Shown piece after piece: positions 9,544 through 18,237 of a DNA stretch of 64,000 bases (the first letter of the stretch is position 1; each line of letters starts with the position of its first letter). Position numbers and translations under genes: made by a program. Source of the DNA: Ignavibacteriota bacterium. Lineage in GTDB: Bacteria; Bacteroidota; Ignavibacteria; UBA10030; SZUA-254. The DNA lies in NCBI GenBank assembly GCA_025358305.1, contig JANYJZ010000033.1, forward strand, positions 149,513-213,512, written 5' to 3'. Under the pieces are notes generated by a model that worked only from the letters and a program-made list of their open reading frames with translations, had not been told where the DNA came from and made no database searches.

Positions 9544-10293
9544 TCAGGAGATCGCGCCCGCATCTGCGGGGGGCGGAGGGACGGCGGGCTCTTCCGGCAC
9601 GGCAGGAAGTTCCTGAAGGATGCCGGACTCGCTCACGACCGTCTTCCCGAGCGTCTCTTCGATCTCCTCGTCGGTCTTGCCCATGCGCTTGAGGAGCTCT
9701 TTTTCCATCTCGAAGCCCTGGTCCGCCATGATCTCCTCGATCTCGCGCGGTTTCGGGAGCTCCGAGAGGTCGTTGAGACCGAAATGCTTCAGGAACTCCG
9801 ATGTCGTCCCGTAGAGAAGCGGACGGCCGGCGGTGGCGGACCGGCCGACGATGGTGACGAGTCCGCGTTCCATGAGTTTTGAGATGGCGTAGTCCGCGTT
9901 GACGCCGCGGATCGCCTCGACCTCAGGTTTCGTGACGGGCTGCTTATACGCGATGACCGAGAGGGTCTCGATGGTGGCCTGGGTGAGCTTCCGTTTCGCC
10001 TTCTCCTTCACCATGCGGCCGAGCCAGTCGGCGAATTCGGGCATGGTGGCGAACTGGAACCCGCCCGCGACCTGGATGATCCGGAACGAACGGCCCTGCT
10101 GCACGTACGTGCCGTTGAGCTCCCGGATGACGCCGAGGACCTCGTCCTCCTTCATCCGGATGCGCGGTCCTGCGTGCTCCGAGGAGCCAAGGATGTCCAT
10201 GATCTGGCGGATCGTCAGGGGCTCATCCGAACCGAAGATGAGCGCTTCGACGATGTGGCGCTTGCTTTCGACGAGCGGGGTGAGGTCGCTCAT
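9544..10293 (-). CDS. scpB: Segregation and condensation protein B
   Basis: A 249-residue ScpB, the winged-helix subunit of the SMC-ScpAB condensin complex that organises chromosomes for segregation. Recognisable parts are the N-terminal helical start SKRHIVEALIFGSDEPLTI, KRKLTQATIETLSVIAYKQPVTK and IEAIRGVNADYAISKLMERG in the second winged helix, and GRPLLYGTTSEFLKHFGL at the end of the core. The last ~60 residues are acidic and low-complexity (ending PAVPPPPADAGAIS). The start codon overlaps the scpA stop (ATGA), so translation is coupled. Confidence 0.95.
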   Translation of the reverse strand: MSDLTPLVESKRHIVEALIFGSDEPLTIRQIMDILGSSEHAGPRIRMKEDEVLGVIRELNGTYVQQGRSFRIIQVAGGFQFATMPEFADWLGRMVKEKAKRKLTQATIETLSVIAYKQPVTKPEVEAIRGVNADYAISKLMERGLVTIVGRSATAGRPLLYGTTSEFLKHFGLNDLSELPKPREIEEIMADQGFEMEKELLKRMGKTDEEIEETLGKTVVSESGILQELPAVPEEPAVPPPPADAGAIS

Positions 10294-11015
10294 GCGGGGA
10301 TCCCTGTCACCTTGTAGATGATGAAATCGTCCTCGTGGTCTGCGACCCGGAGGGCGATGATCTTATTTTTGACCATTTCGAGCATGGCGATGATGGTGAC
10401 AATGATACGGATTTTCTCGGTCATATGCGAGACCAGCTCGAAAAAAGTCACGGAACTCTTGAACCGGAAGACGTCGGCGATGTAGCTCATCTGCTCGTCG
10501 ATCGTCACGTTGAGAAGCTCGACGTCGTGGTAGATCTTCTTCGGGGCGCTGTCGAGGACCTTCTTGAACGAAGCGATGAGGTTGAATATCGTGACGCTCT
10601 TGAGGCTCTCTTCCCGGTCCTCGAGGGTCACCGTACGCGCGTCCGACCCGAACCCCTGGCGGTAGAAGAGCTTCACCGACTCGTCCTCGAGCCGGGAGAG
10701 CACGGCGCTCGCCTCCTTGTACCGCTTGTATTCCAGAAGCCGCCGGACGAGTTCCGCGCGCGGGTCCGCTTCCTCCTCCTCGGTTCCTTCCTGGGGGAGG
10801 AGCATCCGCACCTTGATGTGCATGAGCTCGGCGGCCATGACGATGAAGTCGCCGGCCACCTCGAGGTCGAGTTCCGTCATGTAATGGAGGTATTCCAGGA
10901 ACTCCTTCGTGATCCGCGAGATGGGGATATCGTAGATATCAAGCTCATCGCGCTTGATGAAGAAGAGGAGGAGATCGAGGGGGCCCTCGAATTCCGAGAG
11001 TTTTACGCGGTACAT
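10290..11015 (-). CDS. scpA: Segregation and condensation protein A
   Basis: A 241-residue kleisin subunit bridging SMC heads and binding ScpB. The start at 11015 gives the family N-terminus MYRVKLSEFEGPLDLLLFFI, followed by DIYDIPISRITKEFLEYL and AAELMHIKVRMLLPQ. The C-terminal winged helix is seen in TFFELVSHMTEKIRIIVTII. An upstream GTG at 11156 would add 47 residues of no recognisable sequence and run into trpS, so it is rejected. It follows trpS by 91 bases and overlaps scpB by 4 bases. Confidence 0.94.
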   Translation of the reverse strand: MYRVKLSEFEGPLDLLLFFIKRDELDIYDIPISRITKEFLEYLHYMTELDLEVAGDFIVMAAELMHIKVRMLLPQEGTEEEEADPRAELVRRLLEYKRYKEASAVLSRLEDESVKLFYRQGFGSDARTVTLEDREESLKSVTIFNLIASFKKVLDSAPKKIYHDVELLNVTIDEQMSYIADVFRFKSSVTFFELVSHMTEKIRIIVTIIAMLEMVKNKIIALRVADHEDDFIIYKVTGIPA

Positions 11016-11106
11016 GCCGTCCGCGAGGTTTGTGGCGTGGTTCTCATTCGAGGGTAAAATAACGCAATTCGGAGAAAGATACAAGCCCCGCTCCGCACGA
11101 CACCGG

Positions 11107-12087
11107 TCACCCCAAGCCCATCGAGGCGTGGACCTCGCGCATCGTTTCGGTGGCAACGAGCTTGGCCTTCGCCTCGCCGGCGTGGAGGACCTGCTTCACC
11201 TCTTCCGGGTGCGCCTCGAAATGCGCGCGCCGCAGCCGGATCGGGGCGAGGTGGGCGGCGATGCGCTCCGCCACCCGGAGCTTGCAGTCGACGCATCCAA
11301 GGGCGCCCGTCCGACAATCCGCGTCGATCGAGGGGGTTTCGGCGGCGTTGAACTTCTGATGGTAAGTGAAAATAAGGCAGATCTCGGGCCGGCCCGGGTC
11401 CCCGCGCCGCTTCTTCTCCGGGTCGGTCACGGCCGTCTTCACCCGTTTGGCGATCTCCTCCGGGGAGTCCGAGAGGAGGATCGTGTTCCCGGCGGATTTG
11501 CTCATCTTCATGCTGCCGTCCAGGCCGGGGAGCCGGGCGAACTTCGTCAGTTTCGCTTCGGGCTCGGGAAAGACCCGACCGTACTGCGTGTTGAACCGCC
11601 GCGCGATCTCGCGCGTGATCTCGACATGGGGGACCTGGTCCTCCCCGACGGGTACGACCTCGCCTTTATATAAAAGAATGTCGGCGGCCTGGAGGACCGG
11701 GTATCCCAAGTGGCCGTAGGAGATGTTCTCGATGTGGAGGTCCCTGACCTGGTCCTTCACGGTCGGGTTGCGTTCGAGCCGGGCGCTCGTGATGAGCATG
11801 GAAAACAGGAGATGGAGTTCGGTGTGCTCCTTGATCTGGCTTTGCCGAAACACCGGGCTCTTCGCCGGGTCGATGCCGGCCGCGAGCCAGTCGACGAGCA
11901 TGTCCAAGGAATGCTCCTCGATGCCCCTCGAATCGGGGTTCGTCGTCAGGGCGTGGTAGTCCGCGATGAGGTGGTAGTTCTCGTAGGTGTCCTGGAGCGC
12001 GACCCAGTTCTCCAGCGCGCCGACCAAATGGCCGATATGGAGCCTGCCGGTCGGCCGCATACCGCTCAGGATTCGTTTCTTGGTCAT
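11107..12087 (-). CDS. trpS: Tryptophanyl-tRNA synthetase with a possible Fe-S motif
   Basis: A 326-residue class Ic synthetase charging tRNA-Trp. HIGH is at residues 17-20 (RPTGRLHIGH) and KMSKS at 194-198 (GSMKMSKSAGN), both intact. After the catalytic core it carries four cysteines spaced C237-x20-C258-x6-C265-x2-C268 (DCRTGALGCVDC). The C-x6-C-x2-C part and the overall layout resemble the [4Fe-4S] motif described for the Thermotoga maritima enzyme. Cluster binding here is inference. The gene is probably transcribed with the HNH gene upstream and scpAB-rluB downstream. Confidence 0.96.
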   Translation of the reverse strand: MTKKRILSGMRPTGRLHIGHLVGALENWVALQDTYENYHLIADYHALTTNPDSRGIEEHSLDMLVDWLAAGIDPAKSPVFRQSQIKEHTELHLLFSMLITSARLERNPTVKDQVRDLHIENISYGHLGYPVLQAADILLYKGEVVPVGEDQVPHVEITREIARRFNTQYGRVFPEPEAKLTKFARLPGLDGSMKMSKSAGNTILLSDSPEEIAKRVKTAVTDPEKKRRGDPGRPEICLIFTYHQKFNAAETPSIDADCRTGALGCVDCKLRVAERIAAHLAPIRLRRAHFEAHPEEVKQVLHAGEAKAKLVATETMREVHASMGLG

Positions 12088-12157
12088 GAGAGTGGAATGT
12101 GTGGAGAGTGGATGTAAGGGAACGCCCGGATCGACCGCACGCCGTGGGACGGCACGG

Positions 12158-12649
12158 TCAGTTCATGAAGAGGTACGGCTTCCATCGTTCGTCGATGTTG
12201 CCCACGAAGTGCCGGATAAAGGTGACGTGGTTCGGCTTGATCGGCGTCCGGTGAAGCTTCATGTGGGCGTCCTCCGGTGTGCGGCTCCCTTTGCGGTTGT
12301 TGCACTGCACGCAGGCCGTGACGAGGTTCTCCCAGGTGTCCTCCCCGCCGCGCATCTTCGGCATGATGTGGTCGACCGTGAGGGTGACGTCCCCCCTCCC
12401 GCAATACTGGCACCGGTGCCCGTCGCGCCGCAGGATGTTCTTCCGGGAAAGGATGATCTTCTTGTAGGGGATGTGGATGTAGACACTCAGGCGGACAATG
12501 CTCGGGAACGGCATGGACATCGAGACTGAGTGGACCTTTCTTCCTCGGTATTCCTCAATCAATTCCGCCTTTCCTAAGTAGAGAAGGACGATCGCTTTCT
12601 TGACGTTGCAAACGCTCATCGGCTCGTAGTTCTGGCTCAGGATGAGCAC
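12158..12649 (-). CDS. HNH endonuclease domain protein
   Basis: A 163-residue protein with a C-terminal HNH nuclease domain. A zinc-binding pair CQYCG, the catalytic LTVDHIMPKMRGG and a second zinc pair CVQCNNRKG surround the beta-beta-alpha-metal fold (about residues 78-125). The N-terminal ~75 residues (LILSQNYEPMSVCNVKKAI) are conserved in a group of stand-alone HNH proteins widespread in FCB and related bacteria and not linked to restriction or phage. No ATG is available between the in-frame upstream stop and the homology; the GTG at 12649 is used. Substrate and role are unknown. Confidence 0.85.
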   Translation of the reverse strand: MLILSQNYEPMSVCNVKKAIVLLYLGKAELIEEYRGRKVHSVSMSMPFPSIVRLSVYIHIPYKKIILSRKNILRRDGHRCQYCGRGDVTLTVDHIMPKMRGGEDTWENLVTACVQCNNRKGSRTPEDAHMKLHRTPIKPNHVTFIRHFVGNIDERWKPYLFMN

Positions 12650-12760
12650 CTTGCTGTTGAGCTTTCCGTTTACACCGGGGTGATAGAACGAACTGAAGAC
12701 GTAGATCCTTTCTGCTTTTTAGGCCGTTAAGACGCATTCACAACGCGTGAGTATTCTAAA

Positions 12761-12791
12761 AAAATATAAAGCAATTTTCTCCGTTTGTCAA
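12761..12791 (-). promoter_or_regulatory. Promoter of the HNH-trpS-scpAB-rluB group
   Basis: TTGACA, 20 bases from TTG, TATATTTT on the minus strand. Transcription should start near 12755, giving a leader of about 105 bases before the GTG at 12649. Confidence 0.75.
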
Positions 12792-12810
12792 GAGGGACAC
12801 CGAAAAGCCC

Positions 12811-14268
12811 CTATTTGTCCGAATTCTTGATGAACGGGAGCGGCTTGCCGTCAGTGTCGCAGAGAATGACGTCCCCGAAATGCATCTGCTCGATCCCGGC
12901 CTGGATCTTGGAAAGATCGCCGACGACGACCATGGCCATCTTCGAGGAATTGAGGTACTTCTTGGCCACCCCGTTCACCTCGCTCAAACTCACCGCGTCG
13001 ATGTTCTTCAGGTAGTTCTTATAATAGTCTTCGGGCAGCCCGTAGAGGATGATGTTCTGGAGCGCGCCGGCGATCTGACCCGGCGTCTCGAAGGTGAGGG
13101 CGAAGTTCCCGATGAGGCCGTTCTTGACGAACTTCAACTCCGTCTCATCCATCCCCTTCTCGCGCATGAGGTCGATCTCGTTCTTCATCTCCCGCATGGC
13201 GCTGTCGGTCTTCTCGGTGACGATCCCCCCCTGCGCGGTGAACGGTCCGGCACCCTTGTTGAATCGGAACCCGGAGTTCGCGCCGTAGGTATAGCCGTGC
13301 TTCTCGCGCAAGTTGAGGTTGATGCGGCTCGAGAACTGCCCGCCGAGGAGGCGGTTCATGACGACGACGGGAAAGTAGTCCGGGGTGTTCCGCGCGAGCG
13401 CGGGATACCCGACGCGAACCTCCGACTGCGGAGCGCCCGGCTTGTCGACAAGAAAGACCTGCGTCTTCTCGACCGGCTTCGGAGCCTGGAGCGTGAACGG
13501 CGGGATCGTGCCCGGCTGCCACGTGCTCAGTGCGCTTTCAAGGGTCCCGAGGATCTCGGACATGGTGACGTCGCCGACGACCACGAGGGTCGCATTGTTC
13601 GGGTGATAGTAGGTCTTGTAGAACGTGACGAGCTCGTCGCGCGTCATCTTGTCGAGCGACGCCTGGGTGCCGGACGGGTTGTTCCCGTACGGATGGTCGC
13701 CGCCGTAGAGGATGTAGGCGTAGGCGTTGTTGGCGATCGTCGTCGGCTGGTCCTTTTGCTGCATGAGCGCCGTCATCCGCTGCTTCTTCAAGCGGTCGAA
13801 CTCTTTCTGCGCGAACGTCGGATTGGTCAGAACGTCGGCGAAGATCTCCAGTCCCTTCGCAAGGTGCTTCGTCATGAGGTTCAAGGTCATGGACGAGCCG
13901 TCGAAGGAGGAGTTGATCCCCATCGACGCGCCGATGCGTTCGAGCTCTTCGGCGATCTGGAGCGAGCTGCGCGTCGTCGTTCCTTCGTCGATGACGTCCG
14001 CGGTCATCGACGCGATCCCCGGCTCGCTCACCGGGTCGTGGTCGGAGCCCGCCTGGATGACGAGGTTCAATGCGACCGTCGGGAGCTCATGGTGCTCCAC
14101 GAGCCAGACCTGGAGGCCGTTCTTGAGGGTCGCTTTCTGGATGTCGGGGAGATGCACCGTCGGCGCGGGTTTGGCGACGGGACGCTTCGTCCGGTCGATG
14201 TCGCCGGCCGAGGCGGCCGCCGTGGCAAGAAGGATTCCAAGCATGAGAATTCCACAAAGTGTTTTCAT
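12811..14268 (-). CDS. M16 family peptidase-like protein lacking the zinc motif
   Basis: A 485-residue secreted homologue of the M16 (pitrilysin/MPP) family with signal peptide MKTLCGILMLGILLATAAAS. At the place of the HxxEH zinc motif it has SEPGIASMTADVIDEG, so the zinc ligands are missing and it should not be catalytic alone. The C-terminal half keeps the substrate-clamp region (RINLNLREKHGYTYGANSGF). It follows the active M16 gene by 14 bases. Two-gene M16 pairs typically form a heterodimer in which the inactive partner contributes to substrate binding, as in mitochondrial processing peptidase and bacterial M16B pairs. Start at 14268 is the ATG giving the signal peptide. Confidence 0.92.
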   Translation of the reverse strand: MKTLCGILMLGILLATAAASAGDIDRTKRPVAKPAPTVHLPDIQKATLKNGLQVWLVEHHELPTVALNLVIQAGSDHDPVSEPGIASMTADVIDEGTTTRSSLQIAEELERIGASMGINSSFDGSSMTLNLMTKHLAKGLEIFADVLTNPTFAQKEFDRLKKQRMTALMQQKDQPTTIANNAYAYILYGGDHPYGNNPSGTQASLDKMTRDELVTFYKTYYHPNNATLVVVGDVTMSEILGTLESALSTWQPGTIPPFTLQAPKPVEKTQVFLVDKPGAPQSEVRVGYPALARNTPDYFPVVVMNRLLGGQFSSRINLNLREKHGYTYGANSGFRFNKGAGPFTAQGGIVTEKTDSAMREMKNEIDLMREKGMDETELKFVKNGLIGNFALTFETPGQIAGALQNIILYGLPEDYYKNYLKNIDAVSLSEVNGVAKKYLNSSKMAMVVVGDLSKIQAGIEQMHFGDVILCDTDGKPLPFIKNSDK

Positions 14269-14282
14269 CGTTTTATCGCTCC

Positions 14283-15629
14283 TCAATGACTGTTCTGAAC
14301 GGCGAGTTCGGTCTTGCCTTGCGGCACCATGCTCAAGACGACGCACGGCTTCTGGAGATATTTCTTCGCGACGGTCTGCACTTCCTGCGGAGTGATCCCC
14401 TTGTACAGGTCCATCTGCTTGTTGATCCCATCCGCGTCGCCGGTGAAGTCGTAGAAGCTGGCGAGCGAGATGGCTTTTCCGAGAACCGTCTGAAGGCTGT
14501 TGACGATCCCCGTCTCGGTGTTCACGAGGGATTTCTCGACCTCCGTCTCCGTCACGCCGTTCGTCAGTGCGTCGTTGACGAGCGAATCGACGACCGTTTG
14601 GAGCTCCGTCAAGGTCTTCCCCGGCTTCGCCGTCACGGTGATCTGGAAGGTCCCGCCGATCTCCGAACCGCCCTGGCCCGCGTTCGCGGACTGTGCGATC
14701 TGCCTGTCGTAGACGAGCGTCTTGTAGAGCCGGGAGTTCTTGCCCGAGCCGAGGATGTCTCCGAACACCGAGAGGACGGCATCCTCGCGGGTGTTGGAGG
14801 ACGGACTGTGCCACGTCTTATAGAGACGCGGGAGCTGCACCTTGTCCTCGGCGACGAGGACCTTCGTCTCGGGAAGCGTCACTTCCTGCGGCTTCGGCCG
14901 ATCGAAGGCCAAACCGGAGGGAATGCCGCCGAAATACTTCTCCACGAGTTCCTTCGCCTCCGCGGGCTGAAAGTCCCCTGCGATGGCGAGGCAGGCGTTG
15001 TTCGGCGCGTAGTAGGTCTGGAAGAAGCCCTTGACGTCCTCCAGGGACGCCGCCGTGAGGTCCTCCATGTAGCCGATGACCGGCCAGCTGTAGGGGTGGG
15101 TCGGCGGGTAGAGCGCCTTTGCGATCCGCTCGTCGGCTGTCCCATAGGGGACGTTGTCGACCCGCTGCCGGCGTTCGTTCTTCACGACGTCGCGCTGGTT
15201 GTCGAGCTTGTCTTGGGTCATCGCCGGCAGGAGGAAGCCCATGCGGTCGGACTCGAGATAGAGGCCCAGCTCAAGATTGTTGCTCGGCACGACCTCGTAA
15301 TAGGTCGTGCGGTCCTCGTTCGTCGTCCCGTTGATGTTCGCGCCGATCTCCTGGAGGAGCTTGAAGTGGTCCCCGTACGCGACGTGCGCGGAGCCCTGGA
15401 ACATCATGTGCTCGAAGAGGTGGGCGAACCCGGTCCGCTTCGGGAGCTCGTTCTTCGAGCCGACGTGATACATCACGTTGACGGCAGCGACGGGGGCCGA
15501 GTGGTCCTCGTGGAGGATGACGGTGAGGCCGTTCTTCAGCTTGTAGGTCTCAAAATTGATCTTCACCTGCGACCACGACATTGCGCTCATGAGCATCACC
15601 GCCGAGAATAGACAGAGGATTCTTTTCAT
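14283..15629 (-). CDS. Secreted zinc peptidase, family M16, catalytic member
   Basis: A 448-residue M16 metallopeptidase. The inverted zinc motif is FAHLFEHMMFQG (HLFEH at residues 70-74), and the distal zinc-ligand Glu is probably in VVKNERRQRVDN. The signal peptide is MKRILCLFSAVMLMSAMSWS. Start at 15629 follows GAGGGAACAAATTCCC, a good ribosome-binding site; an in-frame start at 15716 lies upstream of the predicted promoter and is rejected. Together with the following inactive homologue it probably forms a periplasmic or extracellular peptidase complex degrading peptides. Confidence 0.94.
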   Translation of the reverse strand: MKRILCLFSAVMLMSAMSWSQVKINFETYKLKNGLTVILHEDHSAPVAAVNVMYHVGSKNELPKRTGFAHLFEHMMFQGSAHVAYGDHFKLLQEIGANINGTTNEDRTTYYEVVPSNNLELGLYLESDRMGFLLPAMTQDKLDNQRDVVKNERRQRVDNVPYGTADERIAKALYPPTHPYSWPVIGYMEDLTAASLEDVKGFFQTYYAPNNACLAIAGDFQPAEAKELVEKYFGGIPSGLAFDRPKPQEVTLPETKVLVAEDKVQLPRLYKTWHSPSSNTREDAVLSVFGDILGSGKNSRLYKTLVYDRQIAQSANAGQGGSEIGGTFQITVTAKPGKTLTELQTVVDSLVNDALTNGVTETEVEKSLVNTETGIVNSLQTVLGKAISLASFYDFTGDADGINKQMDLYKGITPQEVQTVAKKYLQKPCVVLSMVPQGKTELAVQNSH

Positions 15630-15680
15630 GGGAATTTGTTCCCTCGTCGAATTGTGGAAACCAAGAGGATTAGGTTTGGC

Positions 15681-15711
15681 AAAATCTACATATTTGGCTC
15701 TTGAGAAGCAA
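15681..15711 (-). promoter_or_regulatory. Promoter of the M16 pair
   Basis: TTGCTT, 20 bases from TTG, TAGATTTT on the minus strand, about 52 bases before the ATG at 15629. Confidence 0.7.
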
Positions 15712-15737
15712 TACAAATCCCGATTTCCGGCCTGAAC

Positions 15738-15776
15738 GAACGCAGGCCCCGTTCGATGAAAACGGGGCCTGCGTTC
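15738..15776 (-). terminator. Strong hairpin downstream of htrA
   Basis: A perfect 16-base-pair inverted repeat (arms 15738-15753 and 15761-15776) with a 7-base loop. It lies 28 bases after the htrA stop and before the M16 promoter. There is no clear U-tract on either strand, so it may act as a transcript-end stabiliser rather than a classical terminator. Confidence 0.65.
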
Positions 15777-15803
15777 AGTGAAATCTGCTGGAATGCGTCC
15801 GAT

Positions 15804-17324
15804 CTACGGGATCTGGATCGCCACGTATGCGGACCCGTTGCTCCGTTTTATCCGGAGCATGAGCGCGTCGCCCGACTTGCGCTTCGTGATGGCCGACTGA
15901 AGCTCCTTCGGCGAGGAGACCGGAGACTTGTCCGCATCCACGATGACGTCGCCCTGGCGGATGCCCCGGTTGAACGCCTCGCTGTAGCGCTTCACGTCGG
16001 TGACGACGATGCCGCGGTCGACTTCGGCCTCTTTCTTCTCCTCCGCCGTGAGCGCCTTGACGGTCATGCCGACGGCGTCCAAGACGAGTTCCTTCGACGC
16101 GCCCGATTCGTTCTCGATGTCCGGCCGCTTTTCCACCTTCGTGGTCACGACCTGCGCGTCTTCCTTCCGGGACCGCAAGGTCACGCGGCGGTCCGAGGTC
16201 TTTCCGTCGCGGAAGACGCTCAGGACCACTTCGTCGCCCGGATGCTTCCGGGCGATGTAGCTCTGGAGCTCGTTCGCCGCGTTCACTTCCTTGCCGTCGA
16301 TCGTGAGGATGACGTCGCCTTCCTTGAGGCCGGCCGATTCGGCCGCGCCGCCGTCGACGAGGCTCTGGACGAAGACGCCGTGCGCCCGGTCGAGCCCAAG
16401 GGCCTTCGCGGTGGTCTCGTCGATCGCCTGGATGCTGACGCCGATGTAGCCCCGGAGCACTTTGCCGTGCTTGATGAGGTCCTCCGCAACGCCGCGGGCG
16501 AGGTTGATGGGGATGGCGAAGCCGTACCCCTGGTAGCGCTGGTTCGTCGTCGCGATGGCCGCGTTGATGCCGACGACCTCGCCCGACAGGTTTACGAGCG
16601 GCCCGCCGCTATTGCCCGGGTTGATCGCCGCGTCGGTCTGAATGAAGTTCTCGATCCCGTAGTTGTCGCGGATGACGCCGATGTTGCCCCGGCCGATAGC
16701 GCTGATGATGCCGGCGGTGACGGTCGACTGGAGTCCGAGGGGATTGCCGACGGCGACGACCCACTCACCCACTTCGAGCGCGTCGGAATTGCCGAACGCC
16801 GCGGTCGGGAAGTCCTTCCCGTCCACCTTGATGATGGCGAGGTCCGTCGTGGGATCGGTGCCGATGATCTTGGCGTGCATCGTCCGGTTGTCGCTGAACG
16901 TGACGTCGATATGCTTCTCGTCGGCGTCCTCGACGACGTGGTTGTTCGTGAGGATGTATCCGTCGGGGCTGATCATGACGCCGGAGCCCGAGCCCTGCTG
17001 CGGTTCCGGCTGCTGGGACTTCGAGTCGGGTCCGAAGAAGTGGAAGAACTCGTTCATGTCGCCGGAGGATTCCTTGCCCTTCGTCGTCACGGTGATCGTG
17101 ACGACGGTCGGCTTCACCGCCTTGCTCACGTCGATGAACGCCCGGCTCAAGCCCTTGGCGTCAACCGAGGAGGTCTTCACCTGGCTCGGCGCGCCGAGCT
17201 GCACGTTCTGGTCGCCGGCGAATCCGTTTTCGACGCCGCCACGGAAACTCGACACCAGCACGACGCCAAAGACGATGCCGACAACGATCAGAAAGATTGC
17301 TGCAAAAACAGATTTCTTGGACAT
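15804..17324 (-). CDS. HtrA/Deg serine protease with two PDZ domains
   Basis: A 506-residue envelope protease/chaperone of the HtrA (DegP/DegQ) family. An N-terminal membrane anchor or signal segment (residues 5-25) precedes a trypsin-like domain with triad His129 (TNNHVVED), Asp161 (TTDLAII) and Ser239 (NPGNSGGPL). Two PDZ domains follow (about residues 290-385 and 415-500). The linker contains an acidic/charged stretch. It degrades misfolded periplasmic proteins. No TTG-N20-TAnnTT promoter is visible in the 127 bases upstream, unlike most first genes here, so it may be read from the recO operon or from a stress promoter. Confidence 0.95.
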   Translation of the reverse strand: MSKKSVFAAIFLIVVGIVFGVVLVSSFRGGVENGFAGDQNVQLGAPSQVKTSSVDAKGLSRAFIDVSKAVKPTVVTITVTTKGKESSGDMNEFFHFFGPDSKSQQPEPQQGSGSGVMISPDGYILTNNHVVEDADEKHIDVTFSDNRTMHAKIIGTDPTTDLAIIKVDGKDFPTAAFGNSDALEVGEWVVAVGNPLGLQSTVTAGIISAIGRGNIGVIRDNYGIENFIQTDAAINPGNSGGPLVNLSGEVVGINAAIATTNQRYQGYGFAIPINLARGVAEDLIKHGKVLRGYIGVSIQAIDETTAKALGLDRAHGVFVQSLVDGGAAESAGLKEGDVILTIDGKEVNAANELQSYIARKHPGDEVVLSVFRDGKTSDRRVTLRSRKEDAQVVTTKVEKRPDIENESGASKELVLDAVGMTVKALTAEEKKEAEVDRGIVVTDVKRYSEAFNRGIRQGDVIVDADKSPVSSPKELQSAITKRKSGDALMLRIKRSNGSAYVAIQIP

Positions 17325-17451
17325 TGCTTTCTCCTACATTGTGGAAAGTATGGTTCGAAGGTCACTTCTTGTATACTGCCGAGCCTGTGCGTTTGTTGCA
17401 CGAACTGCAGCGGAAAACCTCCGCAAATCGCCAAATTCGCATTAAAAGAAT

Positions 17452-18237
17452 TTAAGAATCGGGCAGGATCTTCGCAAAGACCTTCTCCGACTTGAGGGGC
17501 CGGATCCCGGCCACGTGCTGCCGAAGGTAGGCCCAGAGGAGCATGTCCATTTCCGCGCGTTCCTCCCGGGAGGCCGCCAGCGCCAGGATGAGCTCCGGGT
17601 CGGAGGCCTGCGCGATCCGGTCGAGGAGGTCGATGATGCTCCTGCGGACGTTGAGCGCGGGTCCGGTTGTTCCCGCGCACTCATCGCAGAGGACCCCGCC
17701 GCGCTCGAGATGGAACCGGAGCCGGGATGCCGGAGGACCGCTCGGCGATTTCTTCCTTCCGCACGAGACGCACTCGTGGAAGGTCGGTTCGAACCCAAGG
17801 AGGAAGCAGAGCGAGACGACGAACCACGGGAAGAGGAGCGTGAAGTCGCCCTCGGCGACGTCAAGCGCGGCGAGCGCCGAGACGAGGAGGTCGAAGAGGT
17901 TCGCATTCGCCTCTTCGTGCGAGATCATCTGGACGAGCTCGATGAGCTTCATGCCGAGGGCCATTTTCGGGAGCTCGTCATGGATATGCCGGAAATCATT
18001 CACGACGTCGCACTGACCGATCGTCTGGAGATCGCGCCCCTCCTTGCGGTAGATCATCGCCCGAAGCTGCGCCATGGGCTGGAACGACGACCCGAACCTC
18101 CCCTTCGTCTGCCGGGCACCCTTGACGATCCCGGAGACCTTGCCGAACTCCTTCGTGTAGAGCGTGACGATGACGCTCGTCTCGCCGTACTTCATCGTGC
18201 GAAGGACGACCGCTTCGGTCCGGACGGCTTCGCTCAT
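17452..18237 (-). CDS. recO: DNA repair protein RecO
   Basis: A 261-residue RecO, which binds ssDNA/SSB and with RecR loads RecA in the RecFOR pathway. The N-terminal OB-fold begins MSEAVRTEAVVLRTMKYGET. A zinc-finger-like set is present as CVSCG and CDEC (about residues 164-200), as in many bacterial RecO proteins. Start at 18237 overlaps the mtnA stop by 4 bases (ATGA), so translation is coupled. A longer in-frame reading upstream lies inside mtnA and is not a real extension. Confidence 0.93.
   Translation of the reverse strand: MSEAVRTEAVVLRTMKYGETSVIVTLYTKEFGKVSGIVKGARQTKGRFGSSFQPMAQLRAMIYRKEGRDLQTIGQCDVVNDFRHIHDELPKMALGMKLIELVQMISHEEANANLFDLLVSALAALDVAEGDFTLLFPWFVVSLCFLLGFEPTFHECVSCGRKKSPSGPPASRLRFHLERGGVLCDECAGTTGPALNVRRSIIDLLDRIAQASDPELILALAASREERAEMDMLLWAYLRQHVAGIRPLKSEKVFAKILPDS

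Noticed and set aside
12158..12649. HNH gene as part of a restriction or anti-phage island
   Set aside because: Neighbours are trpS, scpAB and rluB; no methylase, helicase or toxin partner. The N-terminal domain matches a housekeeping-type HNH group.
17770..17800. GGTTCGAAC stretch resembling a tRNA T-arm
   Set aside because: Inside recO coding sequence, no cloverleaf around it.
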